From assembly GCF_023703775.1 (NCBI RefSeq), contig NZ_CP098514.1, positions 124,001 through 188,000 on the forward strand: a DNA stretch of 64,000 nt, written 5' to 3'. Origin of the DNA: Haloplanus sp. GDY1 (lineage in GTDB: Archaea > Halobacteriota > Halobacteria > Halobacteriales > Haloferacaceae). This document shows positions 40,289-50,003 of this stretch, in pieces. The notes below the pieces were generated by a model. It did no database searches, had not been told where the DNA came from, and worked only from the letters and a program-made list of their open reading frames with translations. The position numbers and the translations under genes were made by a program. The number at the start of each line of letters is the position of its first letter. The first letter of the stretch is position 1.

Positions 40289-41655
40289 CGTTATACTTGG
40301 CCTCTCCGGGGGAGTGCAAAAATCGTTCCCATCCTGTCTTGCCGCATCGTTCATAGCATGTGCGCTAGCGAGTTTTTGAGAGCGCTGTCGAAGACCGATT
40401 GACAGGAACGTGAGGCCCAATCGTGGCTTTGGCTGTGGCCGAGGCCCGACTATGACGCAGCAGCCGGTGAGAGTGATTTGACACCGTGATCCGAATCCTG
40501 TTGCAGTTTTCGGCGTTGACTCCGTGGATCCCACCGTCCCTGGGTCGTGTCTGCAACACCGATCCGTTGGCGGTGTCGTTGGTCGTGTCTCTCTCAGTTC
40601 AGGAGTATCCTACTCTGGACAGGGCGTGCTCCGTCGTCGAGACAGTTCCTAGTCCGGAGAGAAGGCGTTAGGATCTCTTCATAATCGGCCTATACGGCCG
40701 CAAGGAGGTATTGTCTCTGTGTTTTGGATGGCTATGGAGCGACCAGATCGCTGGCGAACAGGCGAAACGCAAACCCCCTCAGCGGTCTTCGCTCCTGGTT
40801 GAGGCCCCAGCGAACGCCAATCTGGGGAGCATCCAGGCGCTCTTCGGGAGAGCCCCTGCTGAAGGCCCCCCACCGCCTCGGCAACGCAATCGTATTCACT
40901 GCTGTCGGACCCGTGGTACCGGCCACGTGTCCCCACCCACCACGGTGATTCCCGTACAGTTCACATCTGGCTCCACGTGTCGGCAAGCGTGTCCCAGGAC
41001 TGCACACATCGCAATCCGCCAGTACTCACGCACGCTTCACCACGCTGTTGCGTCTCGCTGCAGGCTGCATACCTGTGCCGTCGCGCAGACCCAGGCACTC
41101 TGAATCCGATTTGGTGGAGGGGGTGCACACTGAACTGCAACCCACTCCAACGTTCGGTGTCACCGTTACCGTCCCCAATCAGCAGACGGGACCCGATTAT
41201 GAACCGCTCAACAGCCGTCGCTTGCCCAGTCCGCTCGGAGTACCTCCGTCCCAATCCCTGGCGGCACATCACTTTCTACCGATTTTTCGGCCGTTGCGTC
41301 CCCACACACGACCTCCGGAACATCTTCATAGCTATCTTAGCAACCCGCCTAGCCCTAACTTGCGGGCACAGCCCCCCGATTAGGACCCCCCGCCCCGACG
41401 TCCTGCCGCAGAGAGATCGCCTCTAGCTGCAGCTCCGCCTGGGATCTCAGTATGGCGACTTTCTTCGACAGTCACCAGCGAGCAGCAGGTCCGGCTATTC
41501 GATTCTGCAGCGACCGCGCTGGCGGTCAGCATACGACGGGGTAGCGCAGAGGACTGGTGGGTTCGTGACTCATCCACCGAACTGCAACGGCCGGGATGAG
41601 CCTATTCGACTCGTTCCGCTCGTGTGTTGGTCTGCGGATGTACCCTTGGTCTCCA
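40289..41655. other. 1.37 kb non-coding or decayed stretch
   Basis: No frame with haloarchaeal codon use or a recognisable domain is visible. Stops are frequent, the base composition is less GC-rich than the aglJ side, and short frames are unlike known families. A small palindrome CGGCC-TATAC-GGCCG (about 40687-40701) is present. I see no tRNA or rRNA. It may be decayed genes from a mobile element, or an unrecognised RNA. It separates aglJ from the nonulosonic acid island. Confidence 0.5.
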
Positions 41656-42420
41656 CTACTGAGTGCCGGGTTCAGCACTCACGTCGTCGCCTGCTTCCAC
41701 TCCGCTATCCGCACCAGTAAGGCGCTCCTCGGCCTTCTCACGATCCTCTGGATACCCGACGTCGATGCGCCAGCCGTCCATCCGGATGGCGTCGATGGTG
41801 CGCCCGCTCTGGATCAGGAGATCGATAGCGTCGGGGAGTTCGTACTCGCCGCGGTCGGAGGGTTGAACGAGATGGCAGGCGTGGAAGATGGCTGGCGTGA
41901 ACGTGTAGAAGCCAGTCATCACGAGGTTCGAGGGCGGGTCGTCGGGTTTCTCGACGACGCGGGTTATCTCGCCGTACTCGTTGGTGTCACAGACGCCGTA
42001 TCTGGACGCTTCCTCCCACGGAACCTCCTCGACGAGGAACGCGGCGTCGGCGCGGTCCTCGGCCTGGCGGTTGACGACGTCGCCGAGGTTCGCGTCGAAG
42101 ACGTTGTCGCCGAGCATGAGCATGAAGTCGTCGTCGACGTACGGCTCCGCGGTGAGGAGCGCGTGGGCGAGGCCGAGTTGCTCACGCTGGTGGGCGTAGG
42201 TGATAGGGACGTCGCGGTACTCGTCGTCGTAGCGCTCCATGATCTGCTCTTTCTTGTAGCCGACGACGACGACGAACTCGGAGACGCCGATGTCGATGAG
42301 GGAGTCGAAGGCGTACTCGATCAGGGGTTTGTCGTCGACTTCGACGAGGACTTTGGGTTTGTCCTCGGTGAGGGGGCGGAGACGGGTGCCCTTGCCGGCG
42401 GCGAGGATGACTGCTTTCAT
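41656..42420 (-). CDS. AglF-like sugar-1-phosphate nucleotidyltransferase, copy 1
   Basis: A 254-residue enzyme. GKGTRLRPLTEDKPKVLVEV is the nucleotide-binding and catalytic K motif (G-x-G-x-R-x-x-P-x-T-x-x-x-P-K). VVVVGYKKEQI, LMLGDNVF (metal-binding Asp), VEKPDDPPSNLVMTGFYTF and GWRIDVGYPEDREKA follow. It activates a hexose-1-phosphate, usually to UDP- or dTDP-glucose. From the GDNVF to GYPEDR motifs it is highly similar, also in DNA, to the 56261 gene, but in opposite orientation. Lies at the left edge of the island. Confidence 0.85.
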   Translation of the reverse strand: MKAVILAAGKGTRLRPLTEDKPKVLVEVDDKPLIEYAFDSLIDIGVSEFVVVVGYKKEQIMERYDDEYRDVPITYAHQREQLGLAHALLTAEPYVDDDFMLMLGDNVFDANLGDVVNRQAEDRADAAFLVEEVPWEEASRYGVCDTNEYGEITRVVEKPDDPPSNLVMTGFYTFTPAIFHACHLVQPSDRGEYELPDAIDLLIQSGRTIDAIRMDGWRIDVGYPEDREKAEERLTGADSGVEAGDDVSAEPGTQ

Positions 42421-42836
42421 GTGATATGTCGAGCGAATCCACTTGATCTTTCGCTACGTCAGAATCTGCTTTAGGAATCCACGATCCGTGCCAACGAGTC
42501 AGTCGTAATCGAGTGGGGATTTGGTCCTCACCCCTGTCAAGCAGACCTGGCTTCTTTGCGAATGTTCGAGAAAGGATGCACCGGGTGTCTGGAATCGCCT
42601 GAAGCTCGTCGTCGATAGCGACGACCCTCTGGGAACGTCAATTTCCGTCACTGTGGGTGAGGTTTTGACGACACATGAGTCGAAAGGTTCGCATCCGTAG
42701 CCGTGATTGTCATTCGTATGTGAAGAAGTTTGGTGAGTCTACTCATCTCACTGATTCCAGTATAACGGAATGGTCTCGTCCGCGATGATTGATCCGACAC
42801 CCCTAATTCGGTCGCCTTCAAATCGCCAGACAAGAG
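42421..42836. other. Intergenic divergent promoter region, 416 bases
   Basis: No gene is visible between the AglF-like gene and the dehydratase. There is a short hairpin GTCGTCG-ATAG-CGACGAC (about 42608-42625) and a TATA-like CTAATTC near 42803-42809, about 28-34 bases before the 42837 ATG, consistent with a near-leaderless transcript. The region is clearly AT-richer than the flanking core genes. Confidence 0.5.
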
Positions 42837-43865
42837 ATGTTCGACGGCAAGAACGTGTTGATAACTGGCGGAGCCGGGTCGGTCGGCCGCGTGTTGACAC
42901 GAAACCTCCTTGACGAAGATCCGAACGTGGTCCGTCTGCTCGACAACAGCGAACCCGCACTCGCCGACCTTCGCGCCGAATTCGACGACGGCCGGTGCCG
43001 GTTCCTCGCGGGCGACATACGTGATAAAGACCGTCTCATGCGGGCCATGCAGAACGTTGACGTGGTGCTTCACACGGCCGCGATGAAACACGTCGACATC
43101 TCGGAGTACAACCCCTTCGAGGCCGTCAAAACGAACGTTTTGGGGGTGCAGAACGTCGTCGACACGGCCATCGACGCCGAAGTCGAACGGCTGGTGTTCA
43201 CTAGCAGTGACAAGGCGGTCAATCCCGCCAACACCATGGGTACGACTAAACTCCTCGGTGAAAAACTCGTGACGGCCGGGAACAAGTACCGTGGCGACGT
43301 CGACCTCTCACTCGCATCGGTGCGCTTCGGCAACGTCCTCAACTCCTCGCAGTCCGTCATTCCGATCTTCCACAAACAGATCCGACAGGGCGGTCCAGTC
43401 AAGTTGACCGACCGCCGAATGACCAGATTTTTCCTCTCGTTCAAGAGCCTCGCCGATCTCGTGTTGCGGTCGGCGGAGTACACGCAGGGTGGCGAGGTGT
43501 TCGTCCGGAAGATGCCGGCCATTCGAATCGAGGACCTCGCGGAGGCGATGATCTCGTGGCTCGGACCGCACTATGGGCACGATCCGGAAGACATCGATGT
43601 CGAGATAATTGGCCGGCGAATCGGGGAGACGCTGGACGAGAAGCTCATGACCGAGCGCGAAGCGGCTCGCGCGCTGGAGAACGACGAACTGTACGCGATC
43701 CCTCCGGAGACGAGCGAACGAACGGATTATCTGGACTATCCGGGGATTGAGGGATTCGACTCGGCAGAGACTATCGTTCGCTCCTCAGAGAACGCGGAAC
43801 CGCTGACGAAAGACGAAATCGTTGCGATTCTTAAGCGAGAGATGGAGGTTCCAACCGATGAGTGA
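42837..43865 (+). CDS. UDP-N-acetyl-sugar 4,6-dehydratase (PseB/CapE/FlaA1-like)
   Basis: A 342-residue SDR-extended enzyme of the polysaccharide-biosynthesis dehydratase family. NAD motif TGGAGSVGRVL (10-20), MKHVDISEYNPFEAVKTNVLGVQNV (family signature) and SSDKAVNPANTMGTTKLLGEKL where the Tyr of YxxxK is replaced by Met as in this family (SDKAxxPxNxMGxTK). RMTRFFLSFKSLADLV and GGEVFVRKMPAIRI follow. It probably makes a UDP-4-keto-6-deoxy-HexNAc, the first step of pseudaminic/legionaminic acid synthesis. First gene of the rightward operon; its stop overlaps the next start by 8 bases. Confidence 0.83.
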   Translation: MFDGKNVLITGGAGSVGRVLTRNLLDEDPNVVRLLDNSEPALADLRAEFDDGRCRFLAGDIRDKDRLMRAMQNVDVVLHTAAMKHVDISEYNPFEAVKTNVLGVQNVVDTAIDAEVERLVFTSSDKAVNPANTMGTTKLLGEKLVTAGNKYRGDVDLSLASVRFGNVLNSSQSVIPIFHKQIRQGGPVKLTDRRMTRFFLSFKSLADLVLRSAEYTQGGEVFVRKMPAIRIEDLAEAMISWLGPHYGHDPEDIDVEIIGRRIGETLDEKLMTEREAARALENDELYAIPPETSERTDYLDYPGIEGFDSAETIVRSSENAEPLTKDEIVAILKREMEVPTDE

Positions 43866-44802
43866 GCGTACTGTCGTCGTCACTGGCGCTGCAGGGTTTA
43901 TCGGCCGCTGGGTCGTAAGCGAACTCTTGGATCGGGGTGTCACCATCCGAGGACTGGACGACTTCTCTAACGGGAGCCGTGAGAATATTGCTGAATTCGA
44001 CGACGAGCGGTTCTCGATCGTCGATGGAGACGTACGTGATCGGACTGTTGTCGAATCGCTCTTCGACGACGAGGTGGACGCCTGTATCCATCTCGCGGCC
44101 GAAATTGACGTACAAGAGAGTCTCGACGACCCAATGGATCACTTCCAGACGAACGTCGTCGGTACCCAGAATGTCCTTGAAGCCTGTCGAGAGCAGGAAA
44201 CCCGGCTCGGCCTCGTGGGAACCTGCATGGTCTACGACATGCTCAACGCGGGCGAGGGAATTGACGAGGACCACCCTGTGAAACCCGCCTCGCCGTACGC
44301 CGGGTCGAAGCTGGCCAGTGAGAACATGGCCGAGTCCTACTATCACGGCTACGACCTTCCAGTGACTATTCTGCGTCCTTTCAACACGTACGGGCCGTTC
44401 CAGAAGACGGGGATGGCAGGCGGGGTGGTCTCCATCTTCGTCGACCGTGACTTAGACGACCGGACCCTGAAGATTTTCGGCGACGGGACCCAGACCCGGG
44501 ACCTCCTCTACGCGACCGACTGTGCTCGGTTCATCGTCGATGCGACGTTCAGCGACGACACTGTCGGTGAGGTGATCAACGCGGGAACTGGCGAGGAGAT
44601 CTCCATCAACGACCTCGCTGACCTCGTGGCTACGGAGGGCACCGATATCGAACACGTCGAACATCACCATCCCCAGAGCGAAGTCCAGCGCCTCCAGTGC
44701 GATCCGAGCAAGGCACGTGACCTGCTCGGATGGACACCGGAGGTGTCGCTGCAAGAGGGTGTCGATCGTTTGCGGACGTGGATGCGGAACGGTGAACCAT
44801 GA
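43858..44802 (+). CDS. NAD-dependent sugar epimerase/dehydratase (LegB-like?)
   Basis: A 314-residue extended SDR. TGAAGFIGRWVV is the NAD loop, HLAAEIDVQES the second motif, SPYAGSKLASE the YxxxK, RPFNTYGPFQKTGMAGGVVSIFVDR the substrate part. It could be a second 4,6-dehydratase of the LegB type (NTYGP motif) or a 4-epimerase. Having it beside a PseB-like enzyme leaves open whether the sugar follows the pseudaminic or legionaminic route. The start ATG 43858 overlaps the previous gene and its stop overlaps the next start by 4 bases. Confidence 0.8.
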   Translation: MSERTVVVTGAAGFIGRWVVSELLDRGVTIRGLDDFSNGSRENIAEFDDERFSIVDGDVRDRTVVESLFDDEVDACIHLAAEIDVQESLDDPMDHFQTNVVGTQNVLEACREQETRLGLVGTCMVYDMLNAGEGIDEDHPVKPASPYAGSKLASENMAESYYHGYDLPVTILRPFNTYGPFQKTGMAGGVVSIFVDRDLDDRTLKIFGDGTQTRDLLYATDCARFIVDATFSDDTVGEVINAGTGEEISINDLADLVATEGTDIEHVEHHHPQSEVQRLQCDPSKARDLLGWTPEVSLQEGVDRLRTWMRNGEP

Positions 44803-45986
44803 CCGAGTCTCCGGCGAAGTACGGTGGGCGACCGGTCCGAACGGACGTTCTCGGCTACGGGAGGCAGAGCATCACCGACGCCGAGAAGGAGGCCGTTGTC
44901 GACGCACTTGACGGCGACTACATCACACGCGGACCGACCGTCAATCAGTTCGAAGAGCGCGTCGCGGCTCACGTCGGCATCGACCACGCCGTCGCCGTCA
45001 CGTCCGGCACAGCGGCACTCCACCTCTCCGGGCTGGCGGCCGGATTCGGCCCCGGAGACGAGGTGGTGACGACGCCGTTGACGTTCGCCTCGACGGCTCA
45101 CGCGGCGACATACACCGGTGCGACGCCGGTCTTCGCTGACATCGATCCGGAGACGCGGACGCTCGATCCGGATGCGGTCAGAGAGCGACTCGGTCCGGAT
45201 ACGGCTGGCATCGTGCCCATGCACTACGCCGGGTACCCGGCCGACATCGACGTATTCCTCGACATCGCCGACGACCACGACTTGACGCTCCTCTGGGACG
45301 CCTGCCATGCCTTCGGCGGAACGTGGCGCGGCGACCCCATCGGCGCTCAGGCGGATCTGAGCATCTTCAGTTTCCACCCGGTCAAGAACATCACGACGGG
45401 AGAGGGCGGAATGGTCGTCACCGACGACGACGAACTCGCCGCACGCGTCCGAAGCCTTCGGACCTTCGACATGTCGTACGACGTTCCCGGCCACGAAGAC
45501 GAACCGTGGTATCAGGTCGTCGACGGCGTCGGCTACAACTACAACATGACCGATATGCAGGCCGCGCTCGGGCTGGCACAACTCGACCGGCTGTCGGCGT
45601 TCAAGCGGCGGCGCGACGAAATCGCCGCTCGCTACGACGAGGCGTTCGCCGACATTGAGGGGCTTCGGACGCCCCCCAACTGTGAGACTGCCGATCCGAT
45701 GTACCACCTGTACGCCGTCGAAATTCGCGACGGGTTCGGCTGCGACCGCACCGAGTTCGTGAACGCGATGCACGCGGAGAACGTCGGTGTCCAGGTTCAC
45801 TACGTGCCGCTCCACTACCATCCGTTCTTTCAGCGCGAGTACGACTACGAACGCGGGATGTTCCCCGAAGCCGAGCGAGTGTACGAGGGACTAGTGAGTC
45901 TACCGCTCTTCCCGGAGATGTCGGACGAAGACGTTGAGGACGTGGTTCGGGCAGTCCGGCGGATTCATCGGCATCACACGGCTTGA
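44799..45986 (+). CDS. DegT/PseC/LegC-type PLP sugar aminotransferase
   Basis: A 395-residue PLP enzyme of the DegT/DnrJ/EryC1 family. Lys196 in FSFHPVKNITTGEGGMVV is the PLP lysine; AVTSGTAALHL binds the phosphate; DACHAFGGTWRG supplies the ring Asp. VGYNYNMTDMQAALGLAQL is the family signature. It aminates the 4-keto sugar made by the dehydratases. The VQVHYVPLHYHPFFQ segment matches PseC-like sequences. It overlaps the preceding gene by 4 bases (ATGA) and thus belongs to the operon. Confidence 0.88.
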   Translation: MTESPAKYGGRPVRTDVLGYGRQSITDAEKEAVVDALDGDYITRGPTVNQFEERVAAHVGIDHAVAVTSGTAALHLSGLAAGFGPGDEVVTTPLTFASTAHAATYTGATPVFADIDPETRTLDPDAVRERLGPDTAGIVPMHYAGYPADIDVFLDIADDHDLTLLWDACHAFGGTWRGDPIGAQADLSIFSFHPVKNITTGEGGMVVTDDDELAARVRSLRTFDMSYDVPGHEDEPWYQVVDGVGYNYNMTDMQAALGLAQLDRLSAFKRRRDEIAARYDEAFADIEGLRTPPNCETADPMYHLYAVEIRDGFGCDRTEFVNAMHAENVGVQVHYVPLHYHPFFQREYDYERGMFPEAERVYEGLVSLPLFPEMSDEDVEDVVRAVRRIHRHHTA

Positions 45987-46075
45987 TCCCGAGCGCCGCA
46001 TGACGGGAGCGTTCGAGACGGGGGATTCCGACCGTACCGAAACGATTTATCACTCCTGTCTCGAAGTTCGGAGGT

Positions 46076-46825
46076 ATGGATGAGAAGGTCGTCGCCACGA
46101 TCCAAGCCCGAATGGGTTCGACCCGTCTTCCCGGGAAAGTGATGCTCCCGTTGGCCGGCGATCACGTTCTCACACACGACGTTCGGCGGGTCGAGACAGC
46201 CCGGACCATCGACGAAGTCGTCGTCGCTACCTCTACGGCGGGTGCGGACGACATCGTCGCTCGATACGCGGCTCGTTCCGGGGCGACAGTCACGCGGGGC
46301 AGCGAGACTAACGTGCTCGACCGACTGTTCAAGGCGGCCACCGCTACCGACGCCGATATCGTCGTCCGCATCACGGCCGACTGTCCACTTCTCGATCCAG
46401 AAACCGTCGACACCGTAGTCGAGTGTCTCGTAAATACGGATGCCGATTACGCCGCGAACATCCTCAACCGCTCTTTCCCGCGTGGACTCGACGTTGAGGC
46501 GTTCACCGCCGAGAGCTTCGAACGGGTTCATACCGAAGCGAGCACGCCGTCACAGCTCGAACACGTCACCCCGTACTACCACCAGAATGAGGACCAGTTC
46601 GATCTGGTGAACGTAGCGTCCGACGCCGTGTTCGACGAACCATGGATGCGTGACCGGACCGATCTGCGACTGACTCTCGACGAGGCCGACGACTACGAAC
46701 TTCTGCGTGCCGTCTACGAGAGCGTTTCGTTCGACGGCGTGTTACCGGTCCGTGAGGCCATTCGATACATCGACAGCGAGGAGCTCAGCGAGCTGAATTC
46801 GGCCATCGAACAGAAAGAGGTCTGA
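46076..46825 (+). CDS. SpsF/PseF-type cytidylyltransferase
   Basis: A 249-residue enzyme. IQARMGSTRLPGKVMLPLAG (9-28) is the SpsF/CMP-KDO/NeuA-like nucleotide-binding motif; DADIVVRITADCPLLDPE holds the metal-binding D, RGLDVEAFTAESFERVH and DLRLTLDEADDYELLRAVY complete the SpsF family. It probably activates the nonulosonic acid with CTP to give the CMP-sugar donor. It begins 90 bases after the aminotransferase stop and has its own T-rich promoter (about 46046-46052). Confidence 0.82.
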   Translation: MDEKVVATIQARMGSTRLPGKVMLPLAGDHVLTHDVRRVETARTIDEVVVATSTAGADDIVARYAARSGATVTRGSETNVLDRLFKAATATDADIVVRITADCPLLDPETVDTVVECLVNTDADYAANILNRSFPRGLDVEAFTAESFERVHTEASTPSQLEHVTPYYHQNEDQFDLVNVASDAVFDEPWMRDRTDLRLTLDEADDYELLRAVYESVSFDGVLPVREAIRYIDSEELSELNSAIEQKEV

Positions 46826-46898
46826 GCGTTCGTAGGGGCCACGCAACGATCCGGCACGAGTACGAGGATTTTTGCTCTCCATCGACACTGCATTAGCT

Positions 46899-47948
46899 AT
46901 GGGAGTTTTCGACATCGGCGACCGCTCCGTCGGTCCGACCGAACCGACCTTCGTCATCGCCGAGGCTGGCTCGAACCACAACGGCGACCTGGGAACAGCG
47001 AAGGAACTCATCGACGTCGCCGTCGAGGCCGGGGCCGACGCCGTGAAGTTCCAAACGTTCAGGGCGTCAGATATGTACGTCGAGGACAGCGGCGGCGTCG
47101 AGTACCTGGACGACGACCGGAGCATCTACGACGTCATTGAGTCGATGGAGATGCCGTACGAGTGGATTCCGGAACTCCACGACTACTGCCGGGACCGCGA
47201 CATCTACTTCATGTCCACTCCGTTCGACGAACGCTCCGCGGCGGAATTGGCCGAGTATGTCCCCGCGTGGAAAGTCGCGTCGTACACGAGCAGTCACCAC
47301 CCGTTTCTGCGCCACCTCGCGGAGACGGACAAGCCCATCGTCATGTCGACGGGCGCCCACGACCTTGACGAGGTCGGGGAGTCGGTGGCGACGCTCCGGG
47401 ACGCGGGCGCAACGGAACTCGCTCTGTTGCAGTGCGTCGCGGCGTATCCGACACCGCTCGAAGAGATCAACGTCCGAGTTATCCAGACGCTCCGCGAAGA
47501 GTTCGACGTGCCAGCCGGGCTCTCCGATCACACTCTCGATCCAGTTACTGCACCCTCGGCGGCCGTCGCTCTGGGAGCGAGCGTCGTCGAGAAACACTTC
47601 ACGCTCGATAAGACGATGGACGGCCCCGACCACCAGTTCGCTCTCGAACCGGACGAGCTCGACGCGATGGTGACGGCGATTCGAGACACGGAGCGAGTGT
47701 TGGGCAGCGACGAGAAGAGCGTCCTCGATGTGGAGACAGAGCTGTACGACATCGCCCGGCGGCGGATTCACGCGACGGCCGACATCGAGGCAGGGGACCA
47801 ATTCACCGAAGACAACATCGGCGTCCTCCGATCCGGCCAGCGATCGAAGGGATTGCATCCGAAGTTCTACGACGAACTCCTCGGTGAGACGGCGGCAAGA
47901 CTCGTCTCGAAAGACGAAGGTATCTCCTGGGACGACGTGGCGAACTGA
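46899..47948 (+). CDS. NeuB/PseI/LegI-type nonulosonic acid synthase
   Basis: A 349-residue enzyme with a TIM-barrel NeuB domain and C-terminal SAF domain. FVIAEAGSNHNGDLGTAKELI is the family signature; GADAVKFQTFRASDMY, FMSTPFDERSA, KPIVMSTGAHDLDEV, LLQCVAAYPTPLEEINVRVI, GLSDHTLDP and SVVEKHFTLDKTMDGPDHQFALEPDEL (metal and PEP site) follow. RRIHATADIEAGDQFTEDNIGVLRSG is the SAF domain. It condenses phosphoenolpyruvate with a 6-carbon diamino sugar. A TATA-like box at about 46867-46873 supports the ATG 46899 as a leaderless start. Confidence 0.9.
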   Translation: MGVFDIGDRSVGPTEPTFVIAEAGSNHNGDLGTAKELIDVAVEAGADAVKFQTFRASDMYVEDSGGVEYLDDDRSIYDVIESMEMPYEWIPELHDYCRDRDIYFMSTPFDERSAAELAEYVPAWKVASYTSSHHPFLRHLAETDKPIVMSTGAHDLDEVGESVATLRDAGATELALLQCVAAYPTPLEEINVRVIQTLREEFDVPAGLSDHTLDPVTAPSAAVALGASVVEKHFTLDKTMDGPDHQFALEPDELDAMVTAIRDTERVLGSDEKSVLDVETELYDIARRRIHATADIEAGDQFTEDNIGVLRSGQRSKGLHPKFYDELLGETAARLVSKDEGISWDDVAN

Positions 47949-48042
47949 TTGCATAGCTGCATCGCGTTCTTGAGACGGGAGTCGTCGCGGCGCCCCCTGT
48001 CACAACCCGTAGATTTTACTCATTTGTAGCGATAAAGGTTGC

Positions 48043-48726
48043 ATGACCATTCTTTGTGTCGTCGCTCACCCCGACGATGAAGTCTTGGGTATCGGTGGAA
48101 CACTTGCCCGCCATGCCGACGCCGGCGAGGATGTCCACGTCTGCATCCTTTCGGATGGCGTAACATCACGCTACGACGATACGGAGGCTGCGTCGGCCGA
48201 GATTGACCAGCGACGAAACAACGCCCGCCGGGCATGCGACCACCTCGGTGCGACAGTGACCTTCCACAGCTTTCCCGACAACCGATTCGATACTGCACCC
48301 TTGCTCGACATGGTACAGACCGTCGAAGCGGAGATTGAACGCTGTGATCCGAACGTCCTCTACACGCATCACTACGGTGATCTGAACGTCGATCACGAAC
48401 TGACCTGCCGCGCGACGGTCACCGCGACTAGACCACTCAAGGAGTCAGGAGTCAACCGAGTGTACGCATTCGAGACGCTCTCTGCGACCGAGTGGTCCGT
48501 CCCGGAGTCGACTAACGCTTTTCAGCCAACGACGTTCGTGGATGTGACGGAGCATCTTGACCGGAAGCTGACGGCTCTTAACGAGTACGAGAACGAACTT
48601 CGAACACCGCCGCATCCGCGCACGCCCCGAACCGTCCACCAGAACGCGTCGGTCTGGGGAGCGAAAAGTGGGGTTCCTGCCGCGGAACCGCTTGAACTCC
48701 TCCGGGAAGTTCGACACTACTCCTGA
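48043..48726 (+). CDS. PIG-L family sugar N-deacetylase
   Basis: A 227-residue zinc hydrolase. VVAHPDDEVLGIGGTLARHA is the PIG-L signature (H-P-D-D-E); THHYGDLNVDHEL supplies the second zinc His. The ILSDGVTSRYDD motif also fits. It removes N-acetyl groups from sugars. In this locus it could free an amino group for later formylation. It stands 94 bases after the synthase and overlaps the convergent formyltransferase by 10 bases. Confidence 0.85.
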   Translation: MTILCVVAHPDDEVLGIGGTLARHADAGEDVHVCILSDGVTSRYDDTEAASAEIDQRRNNARRACDHLGATVTFHSFPDNRFDTAPLLDMVQTVEAEIERCDPNVLYTHHYGDLNVDHELTCRATVTATRPLKESGVNRVYAFETLSATEWSVPESTNAFQPTTFVDVTEHLDRKLTALNEYENELRTPPHPRTPRTVHQNASVWGAKSGVPAAEPLELLREVRHYS

Positions 48727-49967
48727 ACGAACACTTTGAGAACTCGCGTATCGACCTGCTGTCCGTCGATCACGTACGTCACCTTGAGCGTGTACGTTCC
48801 GGAGGTCGTATGCGCGTACGAAACGGTAGTATCGTACGTGTCCGCCACTGTCGTCGCGTCAGTCAACTGCACCTCCCCGTCGAATGTCACTGACACCTCC
48901 AGCTCGCGTTGAGTGCTAGTATGACAAATAAGTGTTAGTTCACCGAATTCCCCAACGTTGAGGTTGGTTCGGTAGCTGGTCCCCCCGTCCGGACCCCGAA
49001 TTCCGGTGTAGATCCAGTCCGATGGTGCGTGATGGCGACCGAATCGGCTCCCTACCTCGATTCCGGTGTCGGCTGCATACCTGTCCGCCCACCGTTCCGG
49101 ACCTCGTTCAGGTTGCAGTCGTTCAATTCGAAAGACCCCGTCGCCCGTGGCCACATCGATGCCGCTTCCCTCCGTGATAGCGAGGACCTCACCTTGGCTG
49201 CCGTTGTCGGATGTTTTTCGCACCTGCTCAGCCTGCCAGACTCGAATCCGGCGGCCGTTATAGAAGGTGTACGCACCCGGGTAGGGGCGTGTCTGGGCAC
49301 GTACCCAGTCAGTCTGCTCACTCGGTGACTGCGTCCAATCGATGAGTCCATCCTGCGGTTGGCGACGAGGGCGGTAAGTCGCTTCAGCAGGGTTCTGTGG
49401 CGTCGCATCGATTCTCTCTCGTTCAAGCGAGGGACGGATCTCCTCAAGGATGTCGCGGGCGGCAACCGCGAGTGCGTCCAAGACGGTTCCGATGTCATCA
49501 CGAGCATCGACGGGTACGGATCGCTGTGTCACCACGTCGCCAGCATCGACACCAGCCGTGTAATAAAAAAACGAGAGCCAGATTTCGGATGCACCGTGAA
49601 TGAGGCTCCAGTTGACCGGTGCGCCGCCACGTCCTTCAGGTAATCGACTCGCATGAAACCCGAAGAACCCGATCGTCGGTATCTCCAAGGTTCGTTCGTT
49701 GAGGATATCTTCCCAACCGGGACAGAGACACACATCGGAGTCCAACGCGTCTAGTCGACGGTACGTACGCTCGTCGTTGATGTCGTCCGTCTTGATCAGT
49801 TTGCAGTCCACCTCGGCAACGAGATCTGCGACTGATCTGAAGTTCGCCTGCCTTCGAGCAGCGTCTTCATCCGGCGTCACCACGCCGACAATATTCCAGC
49901 CGGTGTCAAGACAGAACGAGAGGACGTGTCGCGCGAGTGCCCGATTCCCGACGATGACGGTCCGCAT
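48717..49967 (-). CDS. Formyltransferase fused to a C-terminal beta-sandwich
   Basis: A 416-residue protein. Residues 1-200 form a formyl_trans_N domain (VVTPDEDAARRQAN; CPGWEDIL; FFGFHASRLPEGRGGAPVNW with H105; AGVDAGDVV with D141); 205-310 form a formyl_trans_C domain. The Asn of the usual N-x-H motif is Gly103, as I recall in some sugar formyltransferases. Residues 315-416 (LTLICHTSTQRELEVSVTFDGEV, VADTYDTTVSYAHTTSGTYTLKVTYVIDG) look like an immunoglobulin-like beta-sandwich, an unusual addition. It probably formylates an amino sugar with N10-formyl-tetrahydrofolate. Confidence 0.8.
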   Translation of the reverse strand: MRTVIVGNRALARHVLSFCLDTGWNIVGVVTPDEDAARRQANFRSVADLVAEVDCKLIKTDDINDERTYRRLDALDSDVCLCPGWEDILNERTLEIPTIGFFGFHASRLPEGRGGAPVNWSLIHGASEIWLSFFYYTAGVDAGDVVTQRSVPVDARDDIGTVLDALAVAARDILEEIRPSLERERIDATPQNPAEATYRPRRQPQDGLIDWTQSPSEQTDWVRAQTRPYPGAYTFYNGRRIRVWQAEQVRKTSDNGSQGEVLAITEGSGIDVATGDGVFRIERLQPERGPERWADRYAADTGIEVGSRFGRHHAPSDWIYTGIRGPDGGTSYRTNLNVGEFGELTLICHTSTQRELEVSVTFDGEVQLTDATTVADTYDTTVSYAHTTSGTYTLKVTYVIDGQQVDTRVLKVFVQE

Positions 49968-50003
49968 GCTCCGATCGGAGGCGGCAACACAGTTAAATAT
50001 TGA

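Noticed and set aside
40711-41103. 130-codon frame in the empty stretch before the island
   Set aside because: Composition, codon use and lack of any motif do not support a gene, and competing frames of similar length exist on the other strand.
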